Shown here: positions 13,302 to 25,867 of the stretch, piece after piece
Layout: the number at the start of each line of letters is the position of its first letter
Numbering within the stretch: the first letter of the stretch is position 1
DNA from: Haliclystus octoradiatus
Lineage: Eukaryota; Cnidaria; Staurozoa; Stauromedusae; Haliclystidae
Length of the DNA stretch: 64,000 bases
Direction: 5' to 3'
Assembly: GCA_916610825.1 (NCBI GenBank)
Contig: OU744446.1
Span: 27,294,445-27,358,444, forward strand
Translations under genes and position numbers: made by a program
The notes under the pieces: generated by a model
Databases searched by the model: none
What the model was told of the DNA's origin: nothing
Seen by the model: only the letters and a program-made list of their open reading frames with translations

Positions 13302-16300
13302 TTAGTTTAAATCAGCACCAAATCCTGTCCACTTATCAGGTACCATTAAGAAATACCTGTGCATTGCTTCTGTAAAACGTGTCCGATAAACTGCAGGTGA
13401 AACTACAGTTGGCATCTTACCTTGGCCACCAAGAATACCAGTGGATTTAACATAGCTTTCAAGTTTTTTGTCCCATGTAAAAGTACGAATGTAGTCTAAA
13501 AATCATAAAGCATATACAATAGGTACATATAATGTGTTTAAATTTTGTGGAGAATGACACAAAAGGGTCTATATTTAAGGCGTCCCTCATTGCATTGGCT
13601 GAAATTTTTGCATGCGTTAAGACAACATAGCTAGCATCAAACATGTAACATTGAAAACAATAATACACAGCATATTGGCAAGTAAGCATATGTTGTTTCA
13701 GTTCCATAGAAACAGGAGGGTTACATTACACAATGTTTGACTTATAAACATTGGGTTTTTGTCTAGTATACTGTCCAAGTATCAATATGTTAAGTTCTAA
13801 AATATTGAAGACACAATCTTGGGAAAGCTGGACTTAAACTGAAAGATAATACATATTGAAGTTAAATAAACTGGATCCGAATGCTAAGTACATTAGACCA
13901 ATCAGTGCCTAGCTAAAGGCGTTAAGGCCTTCTGAAATCCTCGAACATTTCAATGATTTATCTGAATTTTTTTGTTGAGGTTGGACCCATCAATCATAAA
14001 AATATCTAAGTTTTCCTGAATTTGCTATAGCCTTCTCGATCTATTAGATCCAAGGCCTCCCACTTTTATCGGACCCTAATTTTAACAGCTGTTAACAACT
14101 AATTGTAACAACTATTTATTGCACACGCTTTGCTGTAATGAAAACAAGACACGTCGCCTATTGTCTTCAAAACAACAGAAATAGAGATGAGGTAAGCTAG
14201 CCCATGGAAGCAGTTCTAGAAGTTCAATATCCACCTACCTATGATCCCGACTACAAGTTCTGAGTTGGCTTCATCAATGCCAACAAGTAATGAATAATCC
14301 ATAACGAGATAACGAGCTAAGAATTCGGTATCATTATGAATGGCTTTAGATAAAATTGCTTTGGAATGAGGTCGTATAAAAAGAGGAGATTCTGAAATCA
14401 CTGAAAAATAGAATGTTACATATACAATTAATTATACATAGTTGACCATTGCATGGAATGTAATTAGAAAGTAATTGCACTCAAATGATCATACTTTCAA
14501 GAAAATTTTCATCCATTAAGACATCTTCTTTACCAGCTGTATGGACATACCGACTTCTAACAGAGCCTTTCAAGTCGAATATCTGTAACAATCAAAATGA
14601 TGACAGAATGAAAAATAAAATATCAACAATCAGACCTGCAGCTGGATGTATAGCATCATCAACATAGGACTTACAGCCACACCACAAAGCAATATGTGTG
14701 ATAAAATCATTTTCAAAAGCACTTGTAGGGCATTTCATTCGAATTTATGGCTGCGGAAGGCCAGCTGCTTCTTAAAAACAAAGTATTTAGTCACTAAGTA
14801 CCATTTTAAAGTTGCAAAGGTGGGAAAACATGTCTTCTTACTTACCACTTTATTCATGGCTCTGCACTGCTATTTTAACTTAAGTTTTATAGTCAGAAAT
14901 ATGTGGCAAAATTGTCATATCTAATAAAGAGTTTGAAAAGAATGGAACATATCTGTCTGTTTGAGATAATAATAATTGAAGTTGAAATGAACGTTACAGA
15001 GCCTTAAGAAGAATAACAAGTAAGAAGCATTGTTATTTTAATGGTTTCTTAACAGCTAAAGATCCGACCTTTAAAATGCAATTTCTTTTTATTATCCAGC
15101 TTGAGGAATCTATGATTTTAAGATGCAATTGACCCCTAGGTTATAAGCCATACTTTCAAGAAGAGATCCATCAAAAATGGTTTGGCACGCCTGAAAATAC
15201 GTACGGCGTAATTAGTCTGGCAAAGCACGATGATTAATGTTTGGGTCGACCCAAGATCGAAATACTGGAAACAGCCGTACCGGTACGCCTAAAAAAACTG
15301 ACGAAATACATGTCGTACTTTTGTGAGCATTTCTCAAAAGGTTGAACTCGGATTGTTTTCGTCATTACCAGGGGTAACAGGGGGTTTCTGTTTAAAATTC
15401 TCATTGTTTCCTGCTTGTTGCTAAGTACCGTAACTGTGGTTAGTACCATTCTAGATTTTGAATAAATCATATTTGAGTATTCCTTGTCACTTATTTACTT
15501 TTTCTAAAACAGAATAATCTATCCATCTATAATATATTCTTTTTGATCATTTTAAATGTGAAAAGTATATTAAATATGAAGATAATATAATATGCGCTTG
15601 CAGCAAAAACTCTGAAGGTTTTGAGTTAAAACGTCTTTCTATTGCGGATTCTCAGAACAGAATATCACAGCTTGTTCCCATGAAACGGTTAAGATCAAAC
15701 AAAAATCAACTGGTATGCCACTTTTGGTTTGGCGTATACCGGTAATCCCAAGTTTGTAATCTTTTACGTTTGGTCGACTTGGTACAAAGTACCAAAAGAA
15801 GTTGGGACGGCTCATGAAAGTACGTCGTATAACCTTTGGATGAGTTCACAGCCATGAAATGGAATGAAAGGCCCTACAATAAATAGGTTACGCAAGCAAA
15901 CTGATACGTCACAGCAAGTCCTTCATAAAGCAATTTTAAAACACTAGATTCTACTAAACACTACATCATATATTAGTAAATTGCATAATTTTTTTATTTC
16001 TAAAGGTAATACAACCTATCATTTTATAACAGTAGGCCTACATTTCTTGTAGTTAAATGAAATTTTACTGAGGTTAAACACTATATTTGAATCCCGCTGC
16101 AAGCTCTCCTGTTAAATGGCACAAAGTCTTCTTATAGACACCAATCTGCCTTAGTGTTGAATTGAGCACATGTAACAGCATGACCCTGTCAGTTCCTTAT
16201 TCCTAGGACCCTAGATTAAGCTAATTATCGGTGCGGCTCAGGGTGATACTGTTCTTTCTTTGCTTCAACGCACCGCTGAATGGTTGAGAAAAGTTGATGA

Positions 16301-19300
16301 GTGTTTATGCTTATTGAATGGCTCGTTTGATCTGTACTGCATGTATGCCTATGATCTGTTATGTAAAAGCCTTTCATCTAAACAATGATGTCAAGTTTGT
16401 ATATGAACACAATTGTTATGCTGTTGCTATTGTATGTGTTGAAGCGGTTGATTTATGTGCTGCTGATATTTTACGCTGTTCATTGTTTACTTTAGCTTTA
16501 CTTTTGCATTTTACATTGTTCGCTGTTCATTGTTCATTGTTTATTTTTTATAATGCCCTTGTGGTCTAGATAAATGTTAACATGATCCGCTATGGATTAT
16601 TAGCGCCTTTAAATAACATTTGTTCTGCTGCCTGTAAGATATTATGCTCTCGATCGGCATTCGTTGTGCTGTGGCGTGGTCACGCTATTGCAAAATTCAC
16701 GGCCAGAGAGGGTGTTTGCTGCCACAGACCTGACTGTTTTTTGTAACCTGTAAACTGTTTGGCCAATTCACTTAGTTTATATATAGTTTCCAAGAGATTT
16801 TACTCAAAGGCACATGATCGAAAATGCATCAATGAAGTCAAATAAAGTAAACAAGATATTCCAACTCGACTGTCGCAAGCTTGCTTTGTTGGGATGAGTG
16901 ACGGTGACAAAATTTACGTAAACGATGTTTAGTTTTAACTGCGTTTCAAAACTGATTTATTTGATTGTTGCGCTGGTTTTGATTGTTTGCGATTCGATGT
17001 AGGTTTTGCACAATCATTCAATCATTCTTAATTATTCACCATTTTGCAATCACAAAAGTATTATGCCAGTTTTACCGCATGCAGCCAGCCCATTGTGTGA
17101 AAAAGGCGCAATGCTACTTTTGGCGATGTTTGTCATGATTGCTCACTGTCGACTATCATTTTTTGTCGCGCCATTTCAAAGCTATTTTGTTGAAAGGTCA
17201 TAGGTCACGCCTTCGATTAATTTTCCATAAACACGCGAGATTCATGCATGAATTATTGACTACTTGTAAACAAAGGAAGTGCAGGAAACTGTTTTCGCTT
17301 AAAACTACTCCGTGTGATACACTTTGTGATTTATGTACGTTTGGCTCAATCCCATCGATTTGCTACTAACTGATTTCACAAGCGTAAACATTCGCGTTTA
17401 TCAGGCGATAACATGCACGTTGTTTAGTATGTTTAGGAGATTCAAGGAAAATTTAAAGTTGTTTTTAAAGTAAACCAAAGGCTAATATGAGCGGCTCTTG
17501 TTATCTTGTTATTTTGTTGCAGTTTCACACCGTGTTGACCGTTGTTAAAAAGTTGAAATTATGCTAGAGACCATTTTGACAAAAATGATTTAGGCCGGAT
17601 TACCACAGCAGCCAGCCCATTATGTGGAGAAGGCGCAATGCTGTTTTGGTGATTTTGTCATGATTGCACACTGTCGAGTACTTGATCGTCTACTATCATT
17701 TTTTGTCGCGCCATTTCAATGCTATTTTGTTGAAAGGTCATAGGCCTTCGAATTAATTTTCCATAAACACGCGAGTTTCATGCATGAATTAATTACTACT
17801 GGTAAACAAAGGTTCACTGCAGGAAAAAGTTGTTTTAAAGTAAACCAAAGGCAAATATGAGCGGCTCTTGTTATTTTGTTGCATTTTCACACTGTGATGA
17901 CCGCTGTTAAAAAGTTGAAATTATGCTAAGGGACCATTTAGACAAGCACACTTCCGGTAATAAAAGTTGAGGATGGGTTTAGTGAAATTGGAGACAGTTT
18001 TCTACAAACATCCATGCGCTGGTCAGGCGTGTTAGTAAAATTCATTCAAATTGACTAGGAATTAAGGCCTTTCAATTTAAACAAACTTGTTTCAGAATGG
18101 GCTGCATATTATCATTCAAAATTAATTATTCAGAAAGCCTGTAATAATTCTTCCAATTTGCTAAAATTTTTAAATTTTGTAAGTTTCGAAAAATATGTCT
18201 TCGACTGTCTGTCCTGCTCTCAGATATGCTGCTGCTCATGAAGCACAACATGTCTATTTATCCTGATGATCATGTTTATACTGATATCAAGGCTTAATTC
18301 CTGCTGCTAGAGTCCCTAGATCAAACAGAAAGCCTCTGTACAATGTTCTGCTCGATGAAATGAAGAGAGTCGCGACTCCATGCTAAAAATACTAATTACT
18401 AAAACTTTTCACGTATTTCTAAAACAATGAGAGGCCGATCACATAAGCATACCAAGTTGTAAGAAGACAGTGACCTGTCAAGCCAATCGAGACATGAAAT
18501 CACAGCAGGACAAAGTTACTAGTTTGGCATTTAAACCCTCATATAATTGATAGAATGGGACGACTTTCCCAAGAGTTCTGTTAGCATGTATGCTGAATGT
18601 CTGTCATAATCACGTGGGTAAAAGAGTTTGCTTATTCCCAGCCTATCTAAACACAATGCCATGGTCCATGGTACCGGAAGGCTGGAGCAGTGGTTAGATC
18701 AGCAGGTTTTACCAGATATTTTCTCAAATAACTGTTTGATTGACTTTTGATTTGAAGAAGTCTTTAACGAAGCATTTGCAGTGTTTTGATACCAGCTTTG
18801 AAGCACCCTATCGCAAACAACTTTTCAGTTTTAAAGAATGGCATTTATCAAGCTTGATCAGAATAAGATTTGATTCCGTTGCCTTTTAAAATGTAAGAAC
18901 CAAGAACAATTGGAGGTTTCCCCTCAGTCACAGCCATCTTCAAATTCTGCCTCATTTTCAAGCCAAACTTGCTTTTAGAAAATCTTCAAACATAGCTCAA
19001 CTAATTAGCCTAGCTCCACAAGGCCCACTATTCCGCTACTCTACAGATGTGCCTTGTAAAATTTCAGCGAATGGAATGATGTGCTATCTATTTTATAAAA
19101 CAGATATAATATACTATTTGAGACACACAAGTGTAATTTACAAGTGTAACGATGTGCCTGTGGTGTGCAAAACAATTTTTAACGCGTTTGAATTCATAAA
19201 GACATTACAAATAATTTTACAAGCTAGAAATTTGGCCAATCACCACCTAATTGAGGTCGCATATGCTAAGCTTTGATTGGCCTTTCCGATTTTTGTAAGA

Positions 19301-19563
19301 AGCGCATCACTTCGTTCACTAAAAGCTACAGGGGTATGTGGCAGAGGTCTTACAAACAATTTCCCGACAGTTTGTTTCTTAACGTTTGCTTCGGTAAAAA
19401 CATTTTATCAGCAATATTAGTATTTAGATTATTGGATTTAATTATTAATGCACATGGGTTCAGTTGACATAAAAGACGGATACATCAAATTTCCTGTTTA
19501 TTACTGTATGTGAACAGAATATATGAGCTTTATGGCCTTTGTAATTTGCTTTGGAAGACCAGC

Positions 19564-19594
<31 letters not shown>

Positions 19595-19899
19595 CCTGCT
19601 TTTCCTCACATAATTCGTTATGATATTCAAGAAGAAAACAGTTACAGATTTTTGATTTGTGCTTAACCATTTTCAAAAACTCTATATTTGTTTATTATGT
19701 AAGCACTTGTCTTGACTCATAATTTAGCAATCAAAGATCAGCCAAAAAAGAAACAGAAGCTTATGCAAATGAACAACAGAATTTAATCGCTGTGATGACA
19801 GCAGGGAAGAGTTTTTCAACTTTTCAGTGCACCTTGAAAAAGTCTTAGTTATTACTCGAAAAGTGAGATGATCTAAAAAGAATCAAGTGGCAATAACTC

Positions 19900-19930
<31 letters not shown>

Positions 19931-22900
19931 TTTAAGCTGATACGGATATTTTGAAAATTGTCTGTGATCCGATGCTCTGGCCGGATCACGAATGGCTCCT
20001 CGGGTATACCCCAATGTTATTGCTATGCTATCCTAATGGATGAGCCATGCCCCCATCATTTGTGCTGTCGTTGTTGTTGCTATGCCAATGCTTTTGTTTT
20101 GGGCCATGCCACTATCATTGATGTTGTTGTTGCTATGCTATTCTATGCTATTGTGTTTGGGCCGTGCCGCTATCATTGGTGTTGGGTTGTTGCTATGTTA
20201 TATTTTGGGCCATGCCGCTAGTATTGATGTTGTTGTTGCTGATGTTGCTATGCTAATGCTTTGGGACGTGTTGCTATCATTGATGTTGTTGTTATCGCTA
20301 TGCTAATGCTTTTGGGGCATGCCGCTATCAATGATGTGGTTGTTGTTGATGTTGCTATTCTAATGCTTTGGGCCTTGCCGCTATTATTGATGTTGTTGTT
20401 GCTGATGTTGCTATGCTAATGCTTTGGGCCGTGCTGCTATCATTGATGTTGTTGTTGTTGCTATGCTAATGCTTTTGGGACATGCCGCTATCAATGATGT
20501 GGTTGTTGTTGATGTTGCTATGCTAATGCTTTGGGCCTTGCCGCTATTATGGATGTTGTTGTTGCTGATGTTGCTATGCTAATGCTTTGGGCCGTGCTGC
20601 TATCATTGATGTTGTTGTTGTTGCTATGCTAATGCTTTTGAGACATGTCGCTATCAATGATGTGGTTGTTGTTGATGTTGCTATGCTAATGCTTTGGGCC
20701 TTGCCGCTATTATTGATGTTGTTGTTGCTGATGTTGCTATGCTAATGCTTTGGGCCGTGCTGCTATCATTGATGTTGTTGTTGTTGCTATGCTAATGCTT
20801 TTGGGACATGCCGCTATCAATGATGTGGTTGTTGTTGATGTTGCTATGCTAATGCTTTGGGCCTTGCCGCTATTATGGATGTTGTTGTTGCTGATGTTGC
20901 TATGCTAATGCTTTGGGCCGTGCTGCTATCATTGATGTTGTTGTGGTTGCTATGCTAATGCTTTTGGGACATGCCGCTATCAATGATGTGGTTGTTGTTG
21001 ATGTTGCTATGCTAATGCTTTGGGCCTTGCCGCTATTATTGATGTTGTTGTTGCTGATGTTGCTATGCTAATGCTTTGGGCCGTGCTGCTATCATTGATG
21101 CTGTTGTTGTTGCTATGTTAATGCCTTTGGGCTATGCCACTATTATTGATTTTGTTGCTATGCTAATGCCTTTGGGCCATGCCGTTATCATTGATGTTGT
21201 TGTTGTTGATGTTGCTATGCTAATGCTTTGGGCCATGCCGCTATCATTGATGTTGTTGTTGATGATGTTGCTATCACGGCCGGATCTATTATTTTGGGCC
21301 TAAAGCAGAAATCATAAATAGGGCCAAAAATTCCCTAAAACTTTTCACTTGACAATTAATCCACAAAAACAAAGGTGTCTGCAGATTTGAGGTAAATTTT
21401 CACACCTTAATGATACAATTGAGTTAGACCCTGCGTTAAGTGTTAAATACTGTAGCCTAATTAGCGTCACCCTTTTGTACATGGAAAAACCTATATTAAA
21501 AATTATTAGTTTGCAATTTGTTGTGATGGAATGAATCACTACAAAAGATTCGCATTATGAGAGGAACCACTTCAATTGCTAATGGAATATAATTTCTGAG
21601 ATCTGCAATTGATTTGCATCAGAGCTAGGTATCAATTTTCTGATGATTTTGTTGTTGCTTGCTGATTTCAACATTATAAAAAAAAAAAAAGCTGTAGAAC
21701 GTTTTCTTAGTCTACTGCCCTGAAAATCAACCCTGATTTATTATGTACCATCAGAACTAATATGCACTTCTCACGGTGCGTTTATGCATGTTTCTGTTTT
21801 CATCAATCCTTGTTTATCTGATTCAAATATTCAACCGGTGCTTGGGTATGTTTGGTGGGAGGTTCAGTCATCCCTGACCCTCCTCCAAGCACCTTGGAGG
21901 TAAGGTTTGGTGGTGTCAGGTCTGCTATTGCTCAACTAGCTATTGTATTTTGCTGCCAACCTCCCACCAACCAAGCACCTAGGCCAAATTTATTGTGATG
22001 TTAAGGATTCGAGATAAAGGGTTTAATTGTAGTTAAATGAAATTTTACTGAGGTTAAACACTATCTTTGAATCCCGCTGCCAGCTCTCCTGTTAAATGGC
22101 ACAAAGTCTTCTTATAGACACCAATCTGCCTTAGTGTTGAATTGAGCACATGTAACAGCATGACCCTGTCAGTTCCTTATTCCTAGGACCCTAGATTAAG
22201 CTAATTATCGGTGCGGCTCAGGGTGATACTGTTCTTTCTTTGCTTCAACACACCGCTGAATGGTTGAGCAAAGTTGATGAGGGTTTATGCTTATTGAATG
22301 GCTCGTTTGATCTGTACTGCATGTATGCCTATGATCTGTTATGTAAAAGCCTTTCATCTAAACAATGATGTCAAGTTTGTATATGAACACAATTGTTATG
22401 CTGTTGCTATTGTATGTGTTGAAGCGGTTGATTTATGTGCTGTTGATATTTTACGCTGTTCATTGTTTACTTTCCCCTCCCTACCCATCCCTTTGTTGGT
22501 TGATAAAGGTAAGTATAACTAGGAATTCCACTGACTTAGCAGTGTGACTGGAGCTTGGTTGGTGGTGTCAGGTCTGCTATTGCTCAACTAGCTATTGTAT
22601 TTTGCTGCCAACCTCCCACCAACCAAGCACCTAGGCCAAATTTATTGTGATGTTAAGGATTCGAGATAAAGGGTTTAACTTTCATAAACTTGCTATTGCC
22701 AAATGTTTAATAAAATTTTAGTTTACCTAGTTTTCTGGGAGCTTATGGAAGTTACCAAAAAGAGATTAGTTACAATTATTAGTCAGCATTTCATTGCCCA
22801 GACAGTCAAATTTGTTTACCGTTACAACACATTTATTGGTAATTTCGTATCTTTCAACAAAGATACTTCCATGCCTGCCATCTAGTATTTTGGTTGGTTC

Positions 22901-25867
22901 TTCGTGGGACTAATGATAATCATCATCTCTATGATTATACAATTTTACTTCTGAGAACCGAAAATTTATCATCCGATTTAGAATAAACTCACCTTGTTGG
23001 CTTTCCGTTTATAAAACAAATTCTCCATGACCAAGATATCTTGCCGCATTGTTGTATTTGTGTGAGTATTTTTGAATCCAATTCGATAAACACCGAGTAA
23101 TTTAGCGAAGACAGTTGGACGCTGCACAGATGGCAAAATAACAAATTGTGTATCAAATGATGTGAATATTAGCCCTAATGAAAAGTCTCAAATAGGAACA
23201 CAAACCGAAATCCACATACTGTAGGGGAGGGAAATAGATCAATGAAAAGGGGAGTTTAAAACTATTTATTCAATCAAACGTTGTGAACTAATATTGGCAA
23301 GAGAGCAGCTGAACAATTTTTAATGGCCTGGATTTTGCTATAAATTCATTGAAATTACTTTAGGAGCAGTTACTAACCTTTGCAGTTATGGTATCTGTGA
23401 CATATTGAAAATAATATGGTGCAAATTCAGTGAAAGATTGCAGCTCAAGGCGAGACATCTGTTTCAAAACAAATCGATCATCTGGAAGGAAACACACACA
23501 CACATTTTGAGCAAAAATCTAATAAATGCTTCATTTGATCTGTGGCAGACAGCTGGTTTTACCTTAGTAGAAAAATTAACATTTTAGTGTTTGACTCAAA
23601 CTACATAAAACGCCCTAGTAAACTTTGAACAAAAACATTCTATAAGCCAAGAACAAGGTAGAAACCAATATATAAATAATCAAAAAGGTAAAGCAAATAG
23701 ATGAATACACGCCACAAGTTGAATAAATTACCTAAACTTTTGGAAAATGATGATCCAGATTTTCCACCACTTGCACGCCATAATACACAACGTGAAAGCG
23801 ACTGGAGATATCTGAAAATATACAACAAGAAGTGGCACTAAATTAACAACTCACATGTGAAAGATAAGTCCTTGCCTGTACAGTTTATCATTAATGTTTG
23901 CTTTATGCTACATATTTTGTGTAACTGAGGGTACCTAGCATGTGTCACATATCAACATATTTCCGAACATTAACCTAACATTTGCAAAATGTTTTGATCA
24001 GTAACACAGGCTAAGGGCTACCTTTCCAACTTGGATATTGCAGGAATTAGGCAAAAGGTATAAAGTAAGGTTATGGTGAACAGAGAACAGCACATTTTTG
24101 TGAAATTTCATAAACACAACTCATGACCATGCGTGGTATTGAGAAAAATCCGTATTCACAATATTAAAATGTGAAAATGCCATGAGAGTTCACCTTTTTT
24201 TTCATGGTTTTGGTGTCAGTAGTGAAGAGAGCCAATGTCACAGTGAATAAAACCATAGTTAGTGTAGTTAGTATAGCATAGTCCCGATGACGTCATCCTT
24301 CCACCTCCAAATAATGAACTTTAAATTCCCAATGATTTAATACTAAAATTACTTCACAACATTAATGCACGTGATAAAAGATCGATCTTTGAGTTTAATT
24401 ATAGCAACCCATTCACAACAAAATTATGAAAATATCTATGAACAATAAATATATAAATTCTGTTACCTTTCTTCCCCTTCAGGAAAAATCAATTCCCGCA
24501 ACTCCTTAAATTGGTTTGCAAAATAGATACTACAATAAAACTTTGAAGCTCGATCATGGAATTCTGTAATAGAGATAGAAGTATATACTGTAGCTACAAC
24601 ATTACAGACATAAAAAATGTACAAAGAATTTAAATTAGAAACAATTCAAACACTTTAAGTGTATATACGGCTTTTGGACACAACATATTTGGATAAAACT
24701 TTTCTTCTATCAAAAAACTTTTTGGATAAAACATGTCACTGTTGCGTCTTTGCATAGAGCAACTCTTTTCCCGTCAAAATTGACCTTGAAATTTAAAAGG
24801 AGTTTTATTGTAATCTGCATTCATGTAAATTGGTGTGTCGCGTGTTAATAGATCGTATTGAGCGATGGATTTAGATGCAGTGAATATAACTGTTTGCCAC
24901 GTTGTCTGATTGCTATTATTTTGTACCAGCATCTGTTATTCTTTTATCCGCGTAACTTATCATTGATATAAACAAATACCAAATTGCAAATGCTTCAAAT
25001 TTTAATCCTTGTTTTCAATTCATTATAAAATACAAAACATAGTAAATCCATCAATCGATCAAACAGTTCAATGATAATAAATACATTAAAACATAAAAAA
25101 TTGGTGTAGTAAATTTGACAGAATATCAATTAAATGTCCAAATGTCTTTTACGTTGAATATTAAAACTCCAAACATCATCGCTAAATAGTTGCAGCTATA
25201 TTCACTACACTTAAATTCATTGCTTGAAACAATCAATTCCCATGCGGTAAACTCATTTACAGCAAAGCAAGATACAATAGACCTAATTTAAACATTTTCT
25301 GTAAATTTAATCGAACGAACTCCAACGTGAAAAAAAAAGAAGAAATTGATTGGTATAATAAACAACAAACAAAATAATAGACAACGAAAACAGAATTTGA
25401 AAGTGCAGACCATAGTGACACGATAAATTGAGCTCCAAACCGTATGATTTCGTATACATATCATTATAACGGCTATTCTCCAGCCGTATCCTGACGGGTA
25501 TTGCTATTTCTATTTCATTCTCTGTGTTTTATTACAAAATAAAGTATACTTTTTCAATTGTATTGATTTTGCAGCTTCTCACTTTGGGCATAAAATTTCA
25601 CCAAGTGTCGATTTTAATTTTTCAAAATTACGTTGATTTTATTGGTTGCCTCAGGCATTACTTTGAATTGTATGAATTACAAATTCAATTATAAGTGTAC
25701 ATTTTGTTCTAGTGTAATTTTCATTTGAACTATTTTAACCCAACAAGGGTCATTGCTAGTGAGTCTATAAATGTCAGTAATTTTCAATTACATTTGAAAC
25801 TTACGCAGTTTGATGTGATAGTCTAATGATGGTTCTTTCTTAGGCGATTCTTCTTTTTTCTTCTCGT
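13302..25867 (-). CDS. PIKFYVE: PIKfyve kinase-domain exons
   Basis: Exons in transcript order: 25867-25805, 24563-24467, 23811-23732, 23481-23378, 23121-22993, 14582-14495, 14400-14239, 13495-13302. Key residues are visible: a Gly-rich loop (SGGKSGSSFSKS), the ATP-binding Lys in RFVLKQM, LGVYRIGFKN, IFDLKGSVRSR, the catalytic DYSLLVGID, and an activation segment GIIDYIRTFTWDKKLE ... KMPTVVSPAVYRTRF. The C terminus is short, ending DKWTGFGADLN. These match class III PIP kinases (PIKfyve/Fab1). An 8.4-kb intron (14583-22992) splits the kinase domain. The kinase appears catalytically complete. Confidence 0.96.

Larger units (their letters stand above)
14583..22992 (-). other. 8.4-kb repeat-filled intron inside the kinase domain
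   Basis: The largest intron found in full in this gene. It holds a 447-bp block repeated 5,980 bases apart, a tandem duplication, two oligo(A) tracts, a 163-bp higher-order satellite and a hairpin element, each listed separately. Parts without an assigned repeat (14583-16046, 17941-19564) show no coding potential. Confidence 0.9.

Noticed and set aside
16318..16569. Shared ~58-residue start in two frames (16318 and 22298)
   Set aside because: The sharing is explained by the 447-bp duplicated block. The frames diverge and stop soon after the block ends, with no homology to known proteins.
20040..21280. A CRISPR-like array
   Set aside because: The repeats are contiguous satellite units without unique spacers, in an animal intron.
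19958..21303. Long hydrophobic Leu/Met/Val-rich frames on the + strand
   Set aside because: They are readings of the 163-bp satellite. The repeat length is not a multiple of three and no splice or start context supports them.
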